A DNA stretch of 36,865 nucleotides from Pseudogemmobacter humi (GTDB lineage Bacteria; Pseudomonadota; Alphaproteobacteria; Rhodobacterales; Rhodobacteraceae), in NCBI RefSeq assembly GCF_900609055.1, contig NZ_UXAW01000107.1, forward strand, positions 1 to 36,865, read 5' to 3'. This document shows, piece after piece, positions 1 to 9,980 of this stretch (within the stretch, counting starts at the first letter, position 1; each line of letters starts with the position of its first letter). Under the pieces are notes generated by a model. It saw nothing but the letters and a program-made list of their open reading frames with translations. It did not search any database and was not told where the DNA came from. The position numbers and the translations under genes were made by a program.

Positions 1-1897
<1,897 letters not shown>

Positions 1898-1949
1898 ATG
1901 AATCTCCCGACAGGCGGCCCGCCGGGGGATGGGGGCCGCGTTTGTTCCT

Positions 1950-1977
1950 AATTTAGCTATCCGGGGCCTGGGTTCAA
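1950..1977 (-). promoter_or_regulatory. possible ftsH promoter
   Basis: On the minus strand, TTGAAC (1977-1972) and TAAATT (1955-1950) are 16 bases apart and lie about 50 bases upstream of the ftsH start, overlapping the last codons of tilS. This is one of the few AT-rich patches in the cluster. A heat-shock sigma factor is conceivable for ftsH, but the -10 does not clearly match that class. This is pattern matching only. Confidence 0.35.
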
Positions 1978-3260
1978 TGCGATAAGACGAACATTCCGAA
2001 GGACGGGCTGAGCATCGCCTGCCATTCGCCCCTATCCGGGCAGGCCAGCGGGGCCGCGACCAGTTCCGCCCCGCGCCAGAGGGCGGGGGTGACGATCAGC
2101 GCCTCGCGGTCGTGGCCGGTTTCGCGCCAGTTCTTGCAGAGCCGCAATCCCCCGGCGCCGAGCGCGCGAATCTCCAGGTCCCGCGCCTCGGGGCCGGTCA
2201 GGCGCCAGCGGTGGTCCCAGATCTGATCGGCAGGGCAGGGGGCGGAAACAGCGCGCGGCTCGCGGGTGATGTGCAGCGCATCGCCTTTGAAGCGGAAGCG
2301 GCAGCCGCCGAGCGTGGCCGCCTTCTGCGGCCAGAGCGCATGTTGCAGCCGGTCCACCGCCTCGGCCCGCGGCGGGTGGCGCGCGCCCGAGAGCCAGCGG
2401 ATCGCCGCGATCAGCAGGCGGCGCTGCATTTCGGGGCCGAGGTGGTGAAAATCCCTGGCGTTCAGGATCAGGCTGCCGGCCGCCTCCCTGCCGATCCGGG
2501 CGAAGGTTTCGGACAGCGCGCCGGCGACCAGGCTCTGCACCATGGCGAGGTTGTGGATCGTCGTGTTCAGCGTCTGGACCGTGATCCCCAGGGGGGCAAG
2601 CGTTGCCAGCGCCTTGCGGGCGCGGGCACGGGTGTAGCGCAGATTTTCGTTCGAGGGGTCGTCGCGCCAGGCCAGCCCGTGGCGCAGGAGATGGTCGCGC
2701 AACCCCTGACGGCTGGCCCAGAGAAACGGGCGGCAGAAGGTGATGCCGCTTTCCTGCCAGTCGTGCCGCATTCCGCTCAGTCCCTCAAGGCCGGCGGCGC
2801 GGGCAAGACCCATCAGGAAGGTTTCGGCCTGATCGTCGGCGGTATGGGCCAGCATCACATGGCTCAGCCCCCGCGCTTTCGCCCATCCGGCCAGCAAAGC
2901 GTAGCGGGCGTGGCTGGCCGCCTGCATCAGATTGCCTGTCGCGGGGTGGTCGTCCCAGATCAGCGTGTCATGCTTCAGACCGAGCGCGCGGCAGGTCTCA
3001 GCGACGAAGGCGGCTTCCCCGGCGGCCTCGGGGCGCAGCCGGTGATCGACGGTGGCCACTTCCAGCGTGACGCCGCAATGGGGGGCGGCGCGGGTCATCA
3101 GATGCAGCATCGCCATGGAATCGCTGCCGCCCGAGACCGCCAGCCCGATTGCCCCGGGGGTGTCGCAGGCGGGGAGGCCGTCCAGCGCCATCAGAAGGAG
3201 CTGCCGATCCTCGACCGATTCAATATCGCTCAGCCAGCGATACCGCGGGCTCAGCGGCAC
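1974..3260 (-). CDS. tilS: TilS, tRNA(Ile)-lysidine synthetase
   Basis: Cytosolic enzyme that attaches lysine to C34 of the CAU anticodon tRNA(Ile), using ATP, so that it reads AUA. The protein is 428 residues, close to the usual length. The PP-loop motif SGGSDS is at residues 43-48 and is followed by the N-type ATP pyrophosphatase fold, including the conserved [12 protein letters not shown] stretch. The C-terminal half is diverged, as is usual. I use the GTG at 3260 (VPLSPRYRW), which overlaps the cpoB stop by 10 bases; an ATG at residue 24 is an alternative. The overlap suggests translational coupling to cpoB. Family assignment is firm; the start is less certain. Confidence 0.93.
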   Translation of the reverse strand: MPLSPRYRWLSDIESVEDRQLLLMALDGLPACDTPGAIGLAVSGGSDSMAMLHLMTRAAPHCGVTLEVATVDHRLRPEAAGEAAFVAETCRALGLKHDTLIWDDHPATGNLMQAASHARYALLAGWAKARGLSHVMLAHTADDQAETFLMGLARAAGLEGLSGMRHDWQESGITFCRPFLWASRQGLRDHLLRHGLAWRDDPSNENLRYTRARARKALATLAPLGITVQTLNTTIHNLAMVQSLVAGALSETFARIGREAAGSLILNARDFHHLGPEMQRRLLIAAIRWLSGARHPPRAEAVDRLQHALWPQKAATLGGCRFRFKGDALHITREPRAVSAPCPADQIWDHRWRLTGPEARDLEIRALGAGGLRLCKNWRETGHDREALIVTPALWRGAELVAAPLACPDRGEWQAMLSPSFGMFVLSH

Positions 3261-4081
3261 CCCAGCCCCTGCATGGCGATCGGAGCCTGGGTGGCGGCGA
3301 TGGAGCCGGGGTATTCGATCCCGACCTGGGCCAGCGTGAGGCAGGCCTGTTCGGTCTGGCCCAGTTGCCCCAGTGCCTCGCCCAGTTTCAGCACCGCATC
3401 GGGCGCGATCGGCCCCTGGGGATTGCTGGAATAGGCGTCGAGATAGGCCCGGGCCGCCCGCGCCGTCTCGCCCATTTTCGCCAGCGCATCGCCGCGCAGG
3501 TAATGCGCCTCGGGGATCAGCGGCCCGCCAGGATAGGATTGGGCATAGGTCTCAAAGAGCGATGCAGCACCGGGAAAGTCACCCTGACCGAGCACCCCCT
3601 TGGCCCGGTCGAAATCTGCTTGTTCTGCGACCGCAAGCTCCGGTCCTGATGAGGAGGATCCCGCCGAAGGGGCGGCCGGGGTGATCACGGGGGCGGCAGA
3701 GGAACCGCCGCTGTCGCCGCCCAGAGTCGGCGTCGCGCTCATGTTCATCGGGTCGCAGCCCGGCGTCGCCTCGCACAGGCGGAATTCGATGTCGCCGATG
3801 CGGTTGGTGCCGTCCGAGACCACGCGGTTCAGCCGCAGCTCGATCTCTTCGGTGCGCGAGGTCAGGCGCATGAGTTCCGCCTCGATCGTGTCCATCCGCG
3901 CCAGAGCATCGGCGCCCCCCACCCGCGCCGAGGCGCCGGTGGTGGTCAGCTCAGCCTTGAGCGCGTTGAACGCGGCCGCGAGCTGGCCAAGCTCGGCGCG
4001 CACATCGGCCAGCGTCTCGGCGCCGGCCGGTGCGGCGAGGCCGAGCGCCAGAAGCGGCAGGATCAGCCGGAACCCTGCCAT
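3251..4081 (-). CDS. cpoB: CpoB (YbgF), Tol-Pal associated periplasmic TPR protein
   Basis: Periplasmic coordinator of peptidoglycan synthesis and outer-membrane constriction that binds TolA and PBP1B in E. coli. The protein is 276 residues. A signal peptide (MAGFRLILPLLALGLAAPAGA) is followed by a predicted coiled coil at about 25-100, a Ser/Pro/Gly-rich linker with a CEATPGC pair, and a C-terminal tetratricopeptide region beginning near ADFDRAKG. The ATG at 4081 follows the pal stop by two bases, typical of the tol-pal operon. The same frame stays open upstream for some 200 codons, but that stretch reads as the antisense-like shadow of pal and has no signal sequence. Its last position in the cluster agrees with other proteobacteria. 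Confidence 0.92.
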   Translation of the reverse strand: MAGFRLILPLLALGLAAPAGAETLADVRAELGQLAAAFNALKAELTTTGASARVGGADALARMDTIEAELMRLTSRTEEIELRLNRVVSDGTNRIGDIEFRLCEATPGCDPMNMSATPTLGGDSGGSSAAPVITPAAPSAGSSSSGPELAVAEQADFDRAKGVLGQGDFPGAASLFETYAQSYPGGPLIPEAHYLRGDALAKMGETARAARAYLDAYSSNPQGPIAPDAVLKLGEALGQLGQTEQACLTLAQVGIEYPGSIAATQAPIAMQGLGCR

Positions 4082-4083
4082 GG

Positions 4084-4617
4084 TCAGGCCCCGGCGCCGA
4101 CCGACAGCACGGTGACCGCGCGGCGGTTTTTGGAGTAGCAGGATTCGGTCGAGCAGACCTCGATCGGGCGTTCCTTGCCGTAGGAAATCGTGCGCATCCG
4201 GGTGCCCGAGACGCCCTGGCTGATCAGGAACTGCTGCACCGCCGCGGCGCGGCGCGCGCCGAGCGCCAGGTTGTATTCGCGGGTGCCCTGTTCGTCGGCA
4301 TGGCCCTCGACGATGATGGCATAGCCCGGGTTCTGGTTCAGCCAGCCGGCCTGGGCGGTCAGGATCGAGCGGCCCTCGGTCGAGACGGTGGACTGGTCCA
4401 CCGCAAACAGCACGCGGTCGCCCACGGTCTGGTTGAAATAGGCGATCGAGCGCGGATCGTTCGGATCGCCGAGGCCGGTGGTGTCGACATAGCCCGAGCC
4501 GGGGCCGCCCGTGCCGCCCATGCCATCGGCGCCGCCCGAGCCGTAGCGGTCGGGGTTCTGACAGGCGGCCAGCGTCAGCGTGGCCAGAAGCAGCAGGGCC
4601 TTGGGGGTGAAGCTCAT
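4084..4617 (-). CDS. pal: Pal, peptidoglycan-associated outer-membrane lipoprotein
   Basis: Lipoprotein that tethers the outer membrane to peptidoglycan and is moved by TolB/TolA during division. The protein is 177 residues. The lipobox LAAC puts the acylated Cys at residue 19. An OmpA-like domain runs from VLFAVDQS to the end and contains VEGHADEQGTREYNLALGAR, the meso-diaminopimelate-binding region. The ATG at 4617 is preceded by AAGGA. An in-frame ATG 12 codons upstream would add a charged stretch before the signal sequence, so it is rejected. A Cys pair (VCSTESC) near the C-terminus is present. The gene follows tolB and a strong hairpin. Confidence 0.97.
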   Translation of the reverse strand: MSFTPKALLLLATLTLAACQNPDRYGSGGADGMGGTGGPGSGYVDTTGLGDPNDPRSIAYFNQTVGDRVLFAVDQSTVSTEGRSILTAQAGWLNQNPGYAIIVEGHADEQGTREYNLALGARRAAAVQQFLISQGVSGTRMRTISYGKERPIEVCSTESCYSKNRRAVTVLSVGAGA

Positions 4618-4683
4618 CGGGGTTCGTCCTTTTCCATCGCGACGCGGGGACATGATTTCCCGCCAGGTTAGCAGCTTTGAGGG

Positions 4684-4714
4684 GCCATGGGAATCCGGCA
4701 GGATTGCCCATGGC
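4684..4714 (-). promoter_or_regulatory. strong bulged hairpin between tolB and pal
   Basis: GCCATGGG+AATCC (4684-4696) pairs with GGATT and CCCATGGC (4701-4714), giving 13 base pairs with one bulged base and a four-base loop. It sits between the tolB stop and the pal start with no T-run after it. It may therefore be an mRNA-processing or stability element raising pal expression rather than a terminator. The structure is seen directly; the role is inferred. Confidence 0.5.
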
Positions 4715-4723
4715 GGAAGGGTG

Positions 4724-6058
4724 TTACGGCAGAAGCGGCGACCAGGCCGGGTCCGAGGCCGGGCCTTCGGTTGGGATCTGCCTGAGGTTCCGGCCGGTGA
4801 TGTCGACCGACCAGAGCGAGGCCTGGCCGCCGCCGCCCGAGGTCTCGCGGGTGAACATGATCACCCGGCCGTTCGGCGCCCAGGTCGGGCCCTCGTCGAG
4901 GAACGAGGCCGTCAGCAGCCGCTCTTCCGAGCCGTCGGTGCGCATCACGCCGATGTGGAAGCGCCCTTCGGCCTGTTTGGTGAAGGCGATCAGATCGCCG
5001 CGCGGCGACCAGACCGGCGTGCCGTAACGGCCCTTGCCGTTCGAGATCCGCCGCCCCTCGCCGCCGCCGGTGGACATGATGTAGATCTGGCTGCCGCCGG
5101 TGCGGTCGGATTCGAAGCAGATCTGGCTGCCGTCGGGGCTGAACGAGGGTGCGGTCTCGATCGAGGGCGAATTGGTCAGCTGCACCGTCGATCCCGAGCC
5201 GAGGTTCATCAGATAGATGTCGGTGTTGCCGCCGCGCTCCAGGCTGAACACGACCGAGCCGCCGTCGGGCGAGAACCGGGGCGCGAAGGTCATGGTGCCG
5301 GGCTGCTCGGCCAGGGTCTGGCGCTTGAGGTTGCCGACGTTCAGCAGCGTGATGCGCGGGAAGCCGGTCTCGTAGCTGGTGTAGAGGATGCGGTCGCCGC
5401 TGGGCGAGAACCTGGGCGCCAGCACGATTGCGGAACTGTCGGTCAGATACTGGACGTTGGCGCCGTCGTAATCCATCACCGCGAGCCGCTTCTGGCGCGC
5501 GTTCTTGGGGCCGGATTCGGCGACGAAGACCACGCGGCTGTCGAAATAGCCGCCCTCGCCGGTGATCTTGGAATAGACCACATCGGCCACCTTATGGGCC
5601 ATGCGGCGCCATCCGGCCTTGGTGCCGGCGAATTGCAGCGCGGCGCCGTCCATCTGGCGGCCGTTCACCACGTCCCAGGCGCGGAACTTGACCGACACCC
5701 GGTCTCCGGCGGCCGAGACCGCGCCGGTGATCAGCACCTGGGCGTTGATCGCACGCCATTCCTCAAAGCCGATCCCGGCGTCGAAACTGGTGATGCGGCC
5801 GATATGGGCCTCGGGGCCGATCTCGCGGAAAAATCCGGTGCCGGTCAGGTCCGAGACCACCACGCGCGAGATGTTGCGCGCGAGTTCCCCGGCGCCGCCT
5901 TCGTCGATGAAGGCGGGAACGGCGATCGGCATCGGCTCGATCACGCCCGGGCCGATCACGATCCGGGGCGGGCTGCCGTCCTGGGCGCGCGCCATGACCG
6001 GAAGCGCCGCCGCACCGGCCGCGAGGCTGGCTGCGAAATGTCTGCGGGTGAAGTTCAT
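4724..6058 (-). CDS. tolB: TolB, periplasmic beta-propeller of the Tol-Pal system
   Basis: Periplasmic protein that binds Pal and TolA and controls Pal's grip on peptidoglycan. The protein is 444 residues, the normal length. The N-terminus [20 protein letters not shown] is a signal peptide whose paired arginines resemble a Tat signal, where E. coli TolB uses Sec. A TolB N-domain is followed by a six-bladed WD40-like propeller with repeats of the type FSPDGSxxxFxS (for example [15 protein letters not shown] and [16 protein letters not shown]). The TAA stop is at 4724. The gene lies between tolA and pal in the conserved order, 141 bases from tolA, so it may have its own promoter. Confidence 0.97.
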   Translation of the reverse strand: MNFTRRHFAASLAAGAAALPVMARAQDGSPPRIVIGPGVIEPMPIAVPAFIDEGGAGELARNISRVVVSDLTGTGFFREIGPEAHIGRITSFDAGIGFEEWRAINAQVLITGAVSAAGDRVSVKFRAWDVVNGRQMDGAALQFAGTKAGWRRMAHKVADVVYSKITGEGGYFDSRVVFVAESGPKNARQKRLAVMDYDGANVQYLTDSSAIVLAPRFSPSGDRILYTSYETGFPRITLLNVGNLKRQTLAEQPGTMTFAPRFSPDGGSVVFSLERGGNTDIYLMNLGSGSTVQLTNSPSIETAPSFSPDGSQICFESDRTGGSQIYIMSTGGGEGRRISNGKGRYGTPVWSPRGDLIAFTKQAEGRFHIGVMRTDGSEERLLTASFLDEGPTWAPNGRVIMFTRETSGGGGQASLWSVDITGRNLRQIPTEGPASDPAWSPLLP

Positions 6059-6106
6059 CTGCCTCTCGCTCCGTGTTGTCCGGGTCTGCTGCCGGTTTCG
6101 CGGTTC

Positions 6107-6167
6107 ATCTTACGGATATCCGTTGTCAACTTATAACGCGGGATATGGTTTCCTGTGTCATCTGACA
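6107..6167 (-). promoter_or_regulatory. tolA-tolB intergenic dyads and -35-like box
   Basis: The 141-base gap holds a perfect 12-base palindrome ACGGATATCCGT (6112-6123) directly beside TTGACA (minus strand, 6129-6124). A second dyad, TGTCA-TC-TGACA, is at 6156-6167. The patch is AT-rich for this genome. I could not find a well-spaced -10 for the TTGACA, so a separate tolB promoter or operator is only suggested. Confidence 0.4.
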
Positions 6168-6199
6168 TCTGCGTGCGCCGGTTTCGCGCCGGGGCGGGG

Positions 6200-7444
6200 T
6201 CATCTGAGCCGCATCCCGTTCGCGTCGAAGACGAATTCAAGCACCTTCCAGGTGTCGTATTTGTCGGAGGGAAGCGGGATGCCGCCTTCCTGATAGGCGC
6301 GGGCGATGGCGCTGCGGGCCTGGCGGAAGGCCACGTCGATCGCGCCCTGGCTCGGCCCCGTGGATTCCACCACCGACATGTTGCCGGGCTTGCCCGAGGA
6401 GTCGAATTCCACCCGCACCACGATCACGGTGGACATCGCGTCGGTGCCCATGGTGCCGACGTTCCACTTTCTGCTGATGGCCGAAGAGATGTCGCCCATC
6501 TCTCCTGCGGTCAGCGGCGGGCCGCTGCGGCTGCTGCCCTGGCCGCCGGAGCCCGCATTCGCGCTGCTGGCGGCGGCGGCTGCCTCGGCCCGGGCGGCGG
6601 CTTCGGCCTCGGCGATGGCGGCGGCGATGGCGTCATCCTCGGACGCAGAGGATCTGTCCGGCGCCGTGGTGCTGTTCGACGGGGCGGAAGGCGTCGCGCG
6701 CGGGGTTTCGGCCGCGGGCGTCGGCGCGGGCCGGTTCGGCTTCGCGCGCGGGCGCGGCGAGGTGGACATGCCCAGCGATTCCGTCTGTTCCTCGGTCGCC
6801 TCGGTGCGCAGCACGTCGCCGGTTTCCTGCGGCGCCGTCTCGGTGGTTTCCTCGCGCGGCGGCTCGGGCGTGGGCTCTTCGGTCACGCTGACGGCTTCCT
6901 GCGGCGCATCGGCGGTGCGGGTGTCCTCGGGCGCGGGCACAGGATTCGGCGCGACGATATCGGCGGGCTTCGGCTTCGGGCGCAGAGACGAGGACATCGT
7001 CGGCATCGGCTGCTCTACGGGCGCGAAGACCACCTCGGGCGGCAGTTCCTCGCCCGGAGGTTCGGGTTCGGGCGGCAGCGGCTCGGGCGTCACCTCGACC
7101 GGCTGGGGCGGGGTGACGGGCTCGGGCTCCGGCTCGGGGGCGGCCACGGTCTCGGGCTGCGGCGGCGGCTCCGAGGGCGTCTCGGCGGCGGGTTCGGTGA
7201 TCTCCGTCTCGGCCGGTTCGGGGGCGGAAATGCTTTCGGGTGCCTCGGAGGGCGTGTCCGATGCAGCGGGCGCGGCGGCGGCCATCGCCTGGAACTCGGC
7301 CTCGGACATCATCGAGACCTGGGTGGACATCATCTCCGTCGGCGCGGTCGGCGCGAACAGCCAGTCGCCGATCATGACCCAGAGGATCAGACCCGCGTGG
7401 CCCGCGCCGGAAAGGATGGTGCCCGTCTGGAAGCGCCGTTCCAT
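6200..7444 (-). CDS. tolA: TolA, inner-membrane/periplasm-spanning Tol protein
   Basis: Links the TolQR motor to TolB/Pal and CpoB. The protein is 414 residues. A single membrane anchor lies near residues 10-32 (TILSGAGHAGLILWVMIGDWLFA). A long periplasmic region of Pro/Glu-rich (TonB-like) and then Ala-rich sequence follows. The C-terminal TolA/TonB-type domain begins about SAISRKWNVG and contains VRVEFDSSGKPGNMSVVESTG. The central domain is Pro/Glu-rich instead of the long Ala/Lys helix of enterobacteria. The ATG at 7444 is 17 bases from the tolR stop. TonB is an alternative on sequence alone, but the neighbours settle it as TolA. Confidence 0.93.
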   Translation of the reverse strand: MERRFQTGTILSGAGHAGLILWVMIGDWLFAPTAPTEMMSTQVSMMSEAEFQAMAAAAPAASDTPSEAPESISAPEPAETEITEPAAETPSEPPPQPETVAAPEPEPEPVTPPQPVEVTPEPLPPEPEPPGEELPPEVVFAPVEQPMPTMSSSLRPKPKPADIVAPNPVPAPEDTRTADAPQEAVSVTEEPTPEPPREETTETAPQETGDVLRTEATEEQTESLGMSTSPRPRAKPNRPAPTPAAETPRATPSAPSNSTTAPDRSSASEDDAIAAAIAEAEAAARAEAAAAASSANAGSGGQGSSRSGPPLTAGEMGDISSAISRKWNVGTMGTDAMSTVIVVRVEFDSSGKPGNMSVVESTGPSQGAIDVAFRQARSAIARAYQEGGIPLPSDKYDTWKVLEFVFDANGMRLR

Positions 7445-7461
7445 GGATCCGCCGCCCGCCC

Positions 7462-7932
7462 TCAGTTACCGGCGCCGAAATCGGGGCCCTGGGCATCGGT
7501 CACCAGACCGATGTTGTTGAACCCGCCGGCGTTCAGCGCACCCATGACCTGGGCCACGCGCTCATAGGGCAGCTTGCCGTCGGCGCGCAGATAGACCTTG
7601 TCGGATTTGCGCTCGGACGCGATGGCTTTCAGCCGGGGGATCAGTTCGTTCTCGGCCACCTCGGTATTCATGATCGCGATCAGCCCGTCGGCCGAGAGGG
7701 TGATCGCCAGCGGCTCCTCCTGCTCGGTCGGCAGCGCGGTGGCGGCGGTTTTCGGCAGTTCGACCGGCACGCCCACCGTCATCAGCGGCGCCGCGACCAT
7801 GAAGATGATCAGGAGCACCAGCATGACATCGACGAAAGGCGTGACGTTGATCTCGCTCATCGCGGCCGACGAGCCGCGGCGGCGGCCCCGCCGCCCTCCG
7901 CCGCCCGATTTCTTCATGACCCCGGCGCCCAT
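7462..7932 (-). CDS. tolR: TolR, ExbD/TolR-family motor subunit
   Basis: Proton-channel and peptidoglycan-binding partner of TolQ. The protein is 156 residues. The N-terminus is short and Gly/Arg/Lys-rich, followed by the family signature SEINVTPFVDVMLVLLIIFMV, in which the membrane Asp (FVDVMLV) is the proton-carrying residue. A periplasmic domain ends in KVYLRADGKLPYERV. The ATG at 7932 lies three bases after the tolQ stop; an ATG five codons later (MKKSGGGG) is an equally possible start. The frame shows no damage. Confidence 0.96.
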   Translation of the reverse strand: MGAGVMKKSGGGGRRGRRRGSSAAMSEINVTPFVDVMLVLLIIFMVAAPLMTVGVPVELPKTAATALPTEQEEPLAITLSADGLIAIMNTEVAENELIPRLKAIASERKSDKVYLRADGKLPYERVAQVMGALNAGGFNNIGLVTDAQGPDFGAGN

Positions 7933-7935
7933 GGC

Positions 7936-8631
7936 TCAGGAATCCAGCTGGCGCGACAGGATGGTCGCGAATTCGTCGGCGAAACTTTCGTAATTGCCCT
8001 GGATGCGTTCGGAGTCCGAGTTGAGCTTGTTGTAGAACACCACCGCCGGGATGGCGGCGACGAGGCCGATCCCGGTCGCCAGCAGCGCCTCGGCGATCCC
8101 CGGGGCCACGACCGCGAGCGAGGTGTTCTGCGAGATCGCGATTTCCTCGAACGAATGCTTGATCCCCCAGATCGTGCCGAAGAGGCCGATGAACGGCGCG
8201 GTCGAGCCGGTGGTGGCGAGGAAGGAAAGCCCGTTGTTCAGCTTCTCGCTTTCGCGGGCGATGGCCACGTCCATGGCGCGGTCGATCCGGGCCTGGGCGC
8301 CGGCGATCAGCGCGCCGTCGTGCTTGTGGCTGCGGCGCCATTCCAGCATCCCCGAGGCGAAGACGCGCTCGGATGCGCCCTGGGGTTCCGGCCCGATGCG
8401 CTCGTAAAGCTCGTCGAGCGGCTCGCCCGACCAGAAGGCGCGGTCGAATTCCGCGGCCTCGGAGCGCGCCTTGCGAAACAGGATGTGTTTCTGGAAGATG
8501 ATCGCCCAGGACCAGAAAGACATGGCGATCAGGGCAATCATCACCAGCTGGACGGTGAAGGTTGCACGGGCAAAGAGGGCCAGCAGCGAGAAGTTAATCT
8601 CCTGCGCCATCGCGAGGGTTTCAGTTTCCAT
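7936..8631 (-). CDS. tolQ: TolQ, MotA/TolQ/ExbB-family motor subunit
   Basis: Inner-membrane protein that with TolR converts proton flow into movement of TolA. The protein is 231 residues from the ATG at 8631 (METETLAMAQEINF); an ATG seven codons later is possible. Three membrane segments are visible: FTVQLVMIALIAMSFWSWAI, the segment after NGLSFLATTGSTAPFIGLFG, and the one beginning ALLATGIGLVAAIPAVVFYN. The conserved Thr/Gly-rich motifs TGSTAPFIGLFGTIWGI and EALLATGIGL are intact. The frame stays open upstream for 22 more codons, but that part is polar and overlaps the likely promoter. Confidence 0.96.
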   Translation of the reverse strand: METETLAMAQEINFSLLALFARATFTVQLVMIALIAMSFWSWAIIFQKHILFRKARSEAAEFDRAFWSGEPLDELYERIGPEPQGASERVFASGMLEWRRSHKHDGALIAGAQARIDRAMDVAIARESEKLNNGLSFLATTGSTAPFIGLFGTIWGIKHSFEEIAISQNTSLAVVAPGIAEALLATGIGLVAAIPAVVFYNKLNSDSERIQGNYESFADEFATILSRQLDS

Positions 8632-8681
8632 TACGCCTGCTCGTTTGTGTCGCCGGTCGGTTTCGCCGGTCGTTAGCGCTG

Positions 8682-8711
8682 ATTCTATCAAGATCACAAG
8701 GGGAATGCCAA
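8682..8711 (-). promoter_or_regulatory. probable tolQ promoter
   Basis: On the minus strand, TTGGCA (8711-8706) and TAGAAT (8687-8682) are 18 bases apart. They lie about 50 bases upstream of the tolQ start, in the 117-base gap after ybgC. The match to a housekeeping sigma-70 promoter is good for a G+C-rich genome. Confidence 0.5.
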
Positions 8712-8748
8712 CACATCTTGGCGAGTGGCGGCAGCCTGCCGGTGGGGC

Positions 8749-9144
8749 TCAGCCCGGGGAGAGAAGCGCGCGGATCTCTGCCGGGGTCCGCGTGGCCTGA
8801 CCCCGGGCGGTCAGGCAGACCAGAGTGACCCTCGCCTGGAACAGCAATTCCGGGCCGCGCAGCACCGCCTGATCAAGCTCGATCCGTGCGCCGCCGAGGG
8901 CGGAAAGTCCGGTGGTGACGGTCAGATCGTCGCCAAACAGGGCGGGGCGCAGGTAATCGGCCTCGACCCGGCGCACGGCGAAAACGATGTCATGGCGCGC
9001 GCGCAGCTCCATCTGGTCGATACCGCAGGCGCGCACCCATTCGCTGCGGCCGCGTTCGATGAATTTCAGGTAATTGGCGTAATAGACGATCCCGGCGAGG
9101 TCGGTGTCCTCGTAATAGACCCGGACCGGGAATTCATGCGTCAC
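8749..9144 (-). CDS. ybgC: YbgC, hotdog-fold acyl-CoA thioesterase of the tol-pal cluster
   Basis: Cytosolic thioesterase hydrolysing acyl-CoA, commonly the first gene of tol-pal. The protein is 131 residues from the GTG at 9144 (VTHEFPVRVYYEDTD), which has GGAGG eight bases upstream and overlaps the stop of the upstream gene by 11 bases. The hotdog 4-hydroxybenzoyl-CoA thioesterase motif YYEDTDLAGIVYYANYLKF carries the catalytic Asp. An ATG nine codons upstream lacks a good ribosome site. The overlap implies coupled translation with the unassigned gene before it. Confidence 0.94.
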   Translation of the reverse strand: MTHEFPVRVYYEDTDLAGIVYYANYLKFIERGRSEWVRACGIDQMELRARHDIVFAVRRVEADYLRPALFGDDLTVTTGLSALGGARIELDQAVLRGPELLFQARVTLVCLTARGQATRTPAEIRALLSPG

Positions 9145-9769
9145 CTTCGGCCCCTCCGATGCGGGCGGCAAGGCGCAGGGCGTGGCTCGGGTCGGTGGCG
9201 GCGGCGGGCAGCGCCGGATCGTAGGCGGCGCGGATCAGCGCGGCGAGATCGGGGCGCAGGATGATGCGGCCGTCTTCGGTGCGCGCGAGCGGCGCGAAAC
9301 CGGCGAAAGCGCCATCGGCCCAGCTGAGCATCGCCCCGGCCGCCTGGGCCAGCGCGAGATCGGCGGCGGGCATCGCCGAGAGATGCTCGTCCATCCGCAG
9401 GAACAGGAACACCGCCCGGATCGCGCCATCGGCGTCGAAACGGAAAGCGCGATACTGGTTCGCGCCCGCTGCGGCCAGCCGCTCGCACAGCGGCCCGAGG
9501 TCCGGGATCAGCCGGTCGAGGCCCGGCACCTGCGGCAGTTCCGACCAGTCGCGGAAGAAGAAGGCCATCAGATTGGCGCCGAGCTCGGGATCGGTTTCCG
9601 CCATCCGGTGATCGGCCAGCACGACCAGCGCCTCGATCGCGCCCTTGATGGTGGCGAGGGTGGCGTCGTCGGTGCCGAAGACGATGGGCACGATGGGCCG
9701 GCCCCAGCGGGCGCAGAGGAAGCTGCCGTCGGGGCGGGTGAAGAGGCTCTGGATCAGATCGGGCGTCAT
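9134..9769 (-). CDS. unassigned conserved-looking protein upstream of ybgC
   Basis: The protein is 211 residues, begins MTPDLIQSLFTRPDG and has no signal peptide or clear membrane segment. It is Ala/Leu-rich and probably soluble, with a middle stretch ANLMAFFFRDWSELPQVPGL and a C-terminal half that looks mostly helical. I recognise no catalytic motif. Codon use matches its neighbours and its stop overlaps ybgC by 11 bases, so it is a real gene and probably co-transcribed with tol-pal. No Shine-Dalgarno sequence is obvious before the ATG. Function unknown. Confidence 0.75.
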   Translation of the reverse strand: MTPDLIQSLFTRPDGSFLCARWGRPIVPIVFGTDDATLATIKGAIEALVVLADHRMAETDPELGANLMAFFFRDWSELPQVPGLDRLIPDLGPLCERLAAAGANQYRAFRFDADGAIRAVFLFLRMDEHLSAMPAADLALAQAAGAMLSWADGAFAGFAPLARTEDGRIILRPDLAALIRAAYDPALPAAATDPSHALRLAARIGGAEGDA

Positions 9770-9845
9770 GGCGCAGGGTTAGCGGGTTATCGGGGGCGGC
9801 TCAACTGTCGCTGCGCGCGGACGGCTGGCGGCGGATGCCTCCGGC

Positions 9846-9872
9846 GGGGGTATTTCGGTCAGGATGAAAGGG
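9846..9872 (+). repeat. short interspersed element, copy A
   Basis: A stretch reading GGGGGTATTT, three variable bases, then TCAGGATGAAAGG lies in the 211-base gap between the minus-strand gene starting at 9769 and the plus-strand gene starting at 9981. Related copies are at about 12797-12822 (truncated), 13758-13788 (inverted) and 14816-14846. Confidence 0.6.
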
Positions 9873-9980
9873 GCAGGGGCGGCGCGGGGCATATCCGGGT
9901 CGGGCTGAGAGGGCGCGTTTTTGCCGCTGCGGCGATATGGGCCGCTTGCAGGGCGCGCGACGGGGGCATAAGCGGGACGT

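Noticed and set aside
4680-4714. Treating the tolB-pal hairpin as a terminator
   Set aside because: There is no T-run on the transcribed strand and pal must be transcribed from upstream or from close by.
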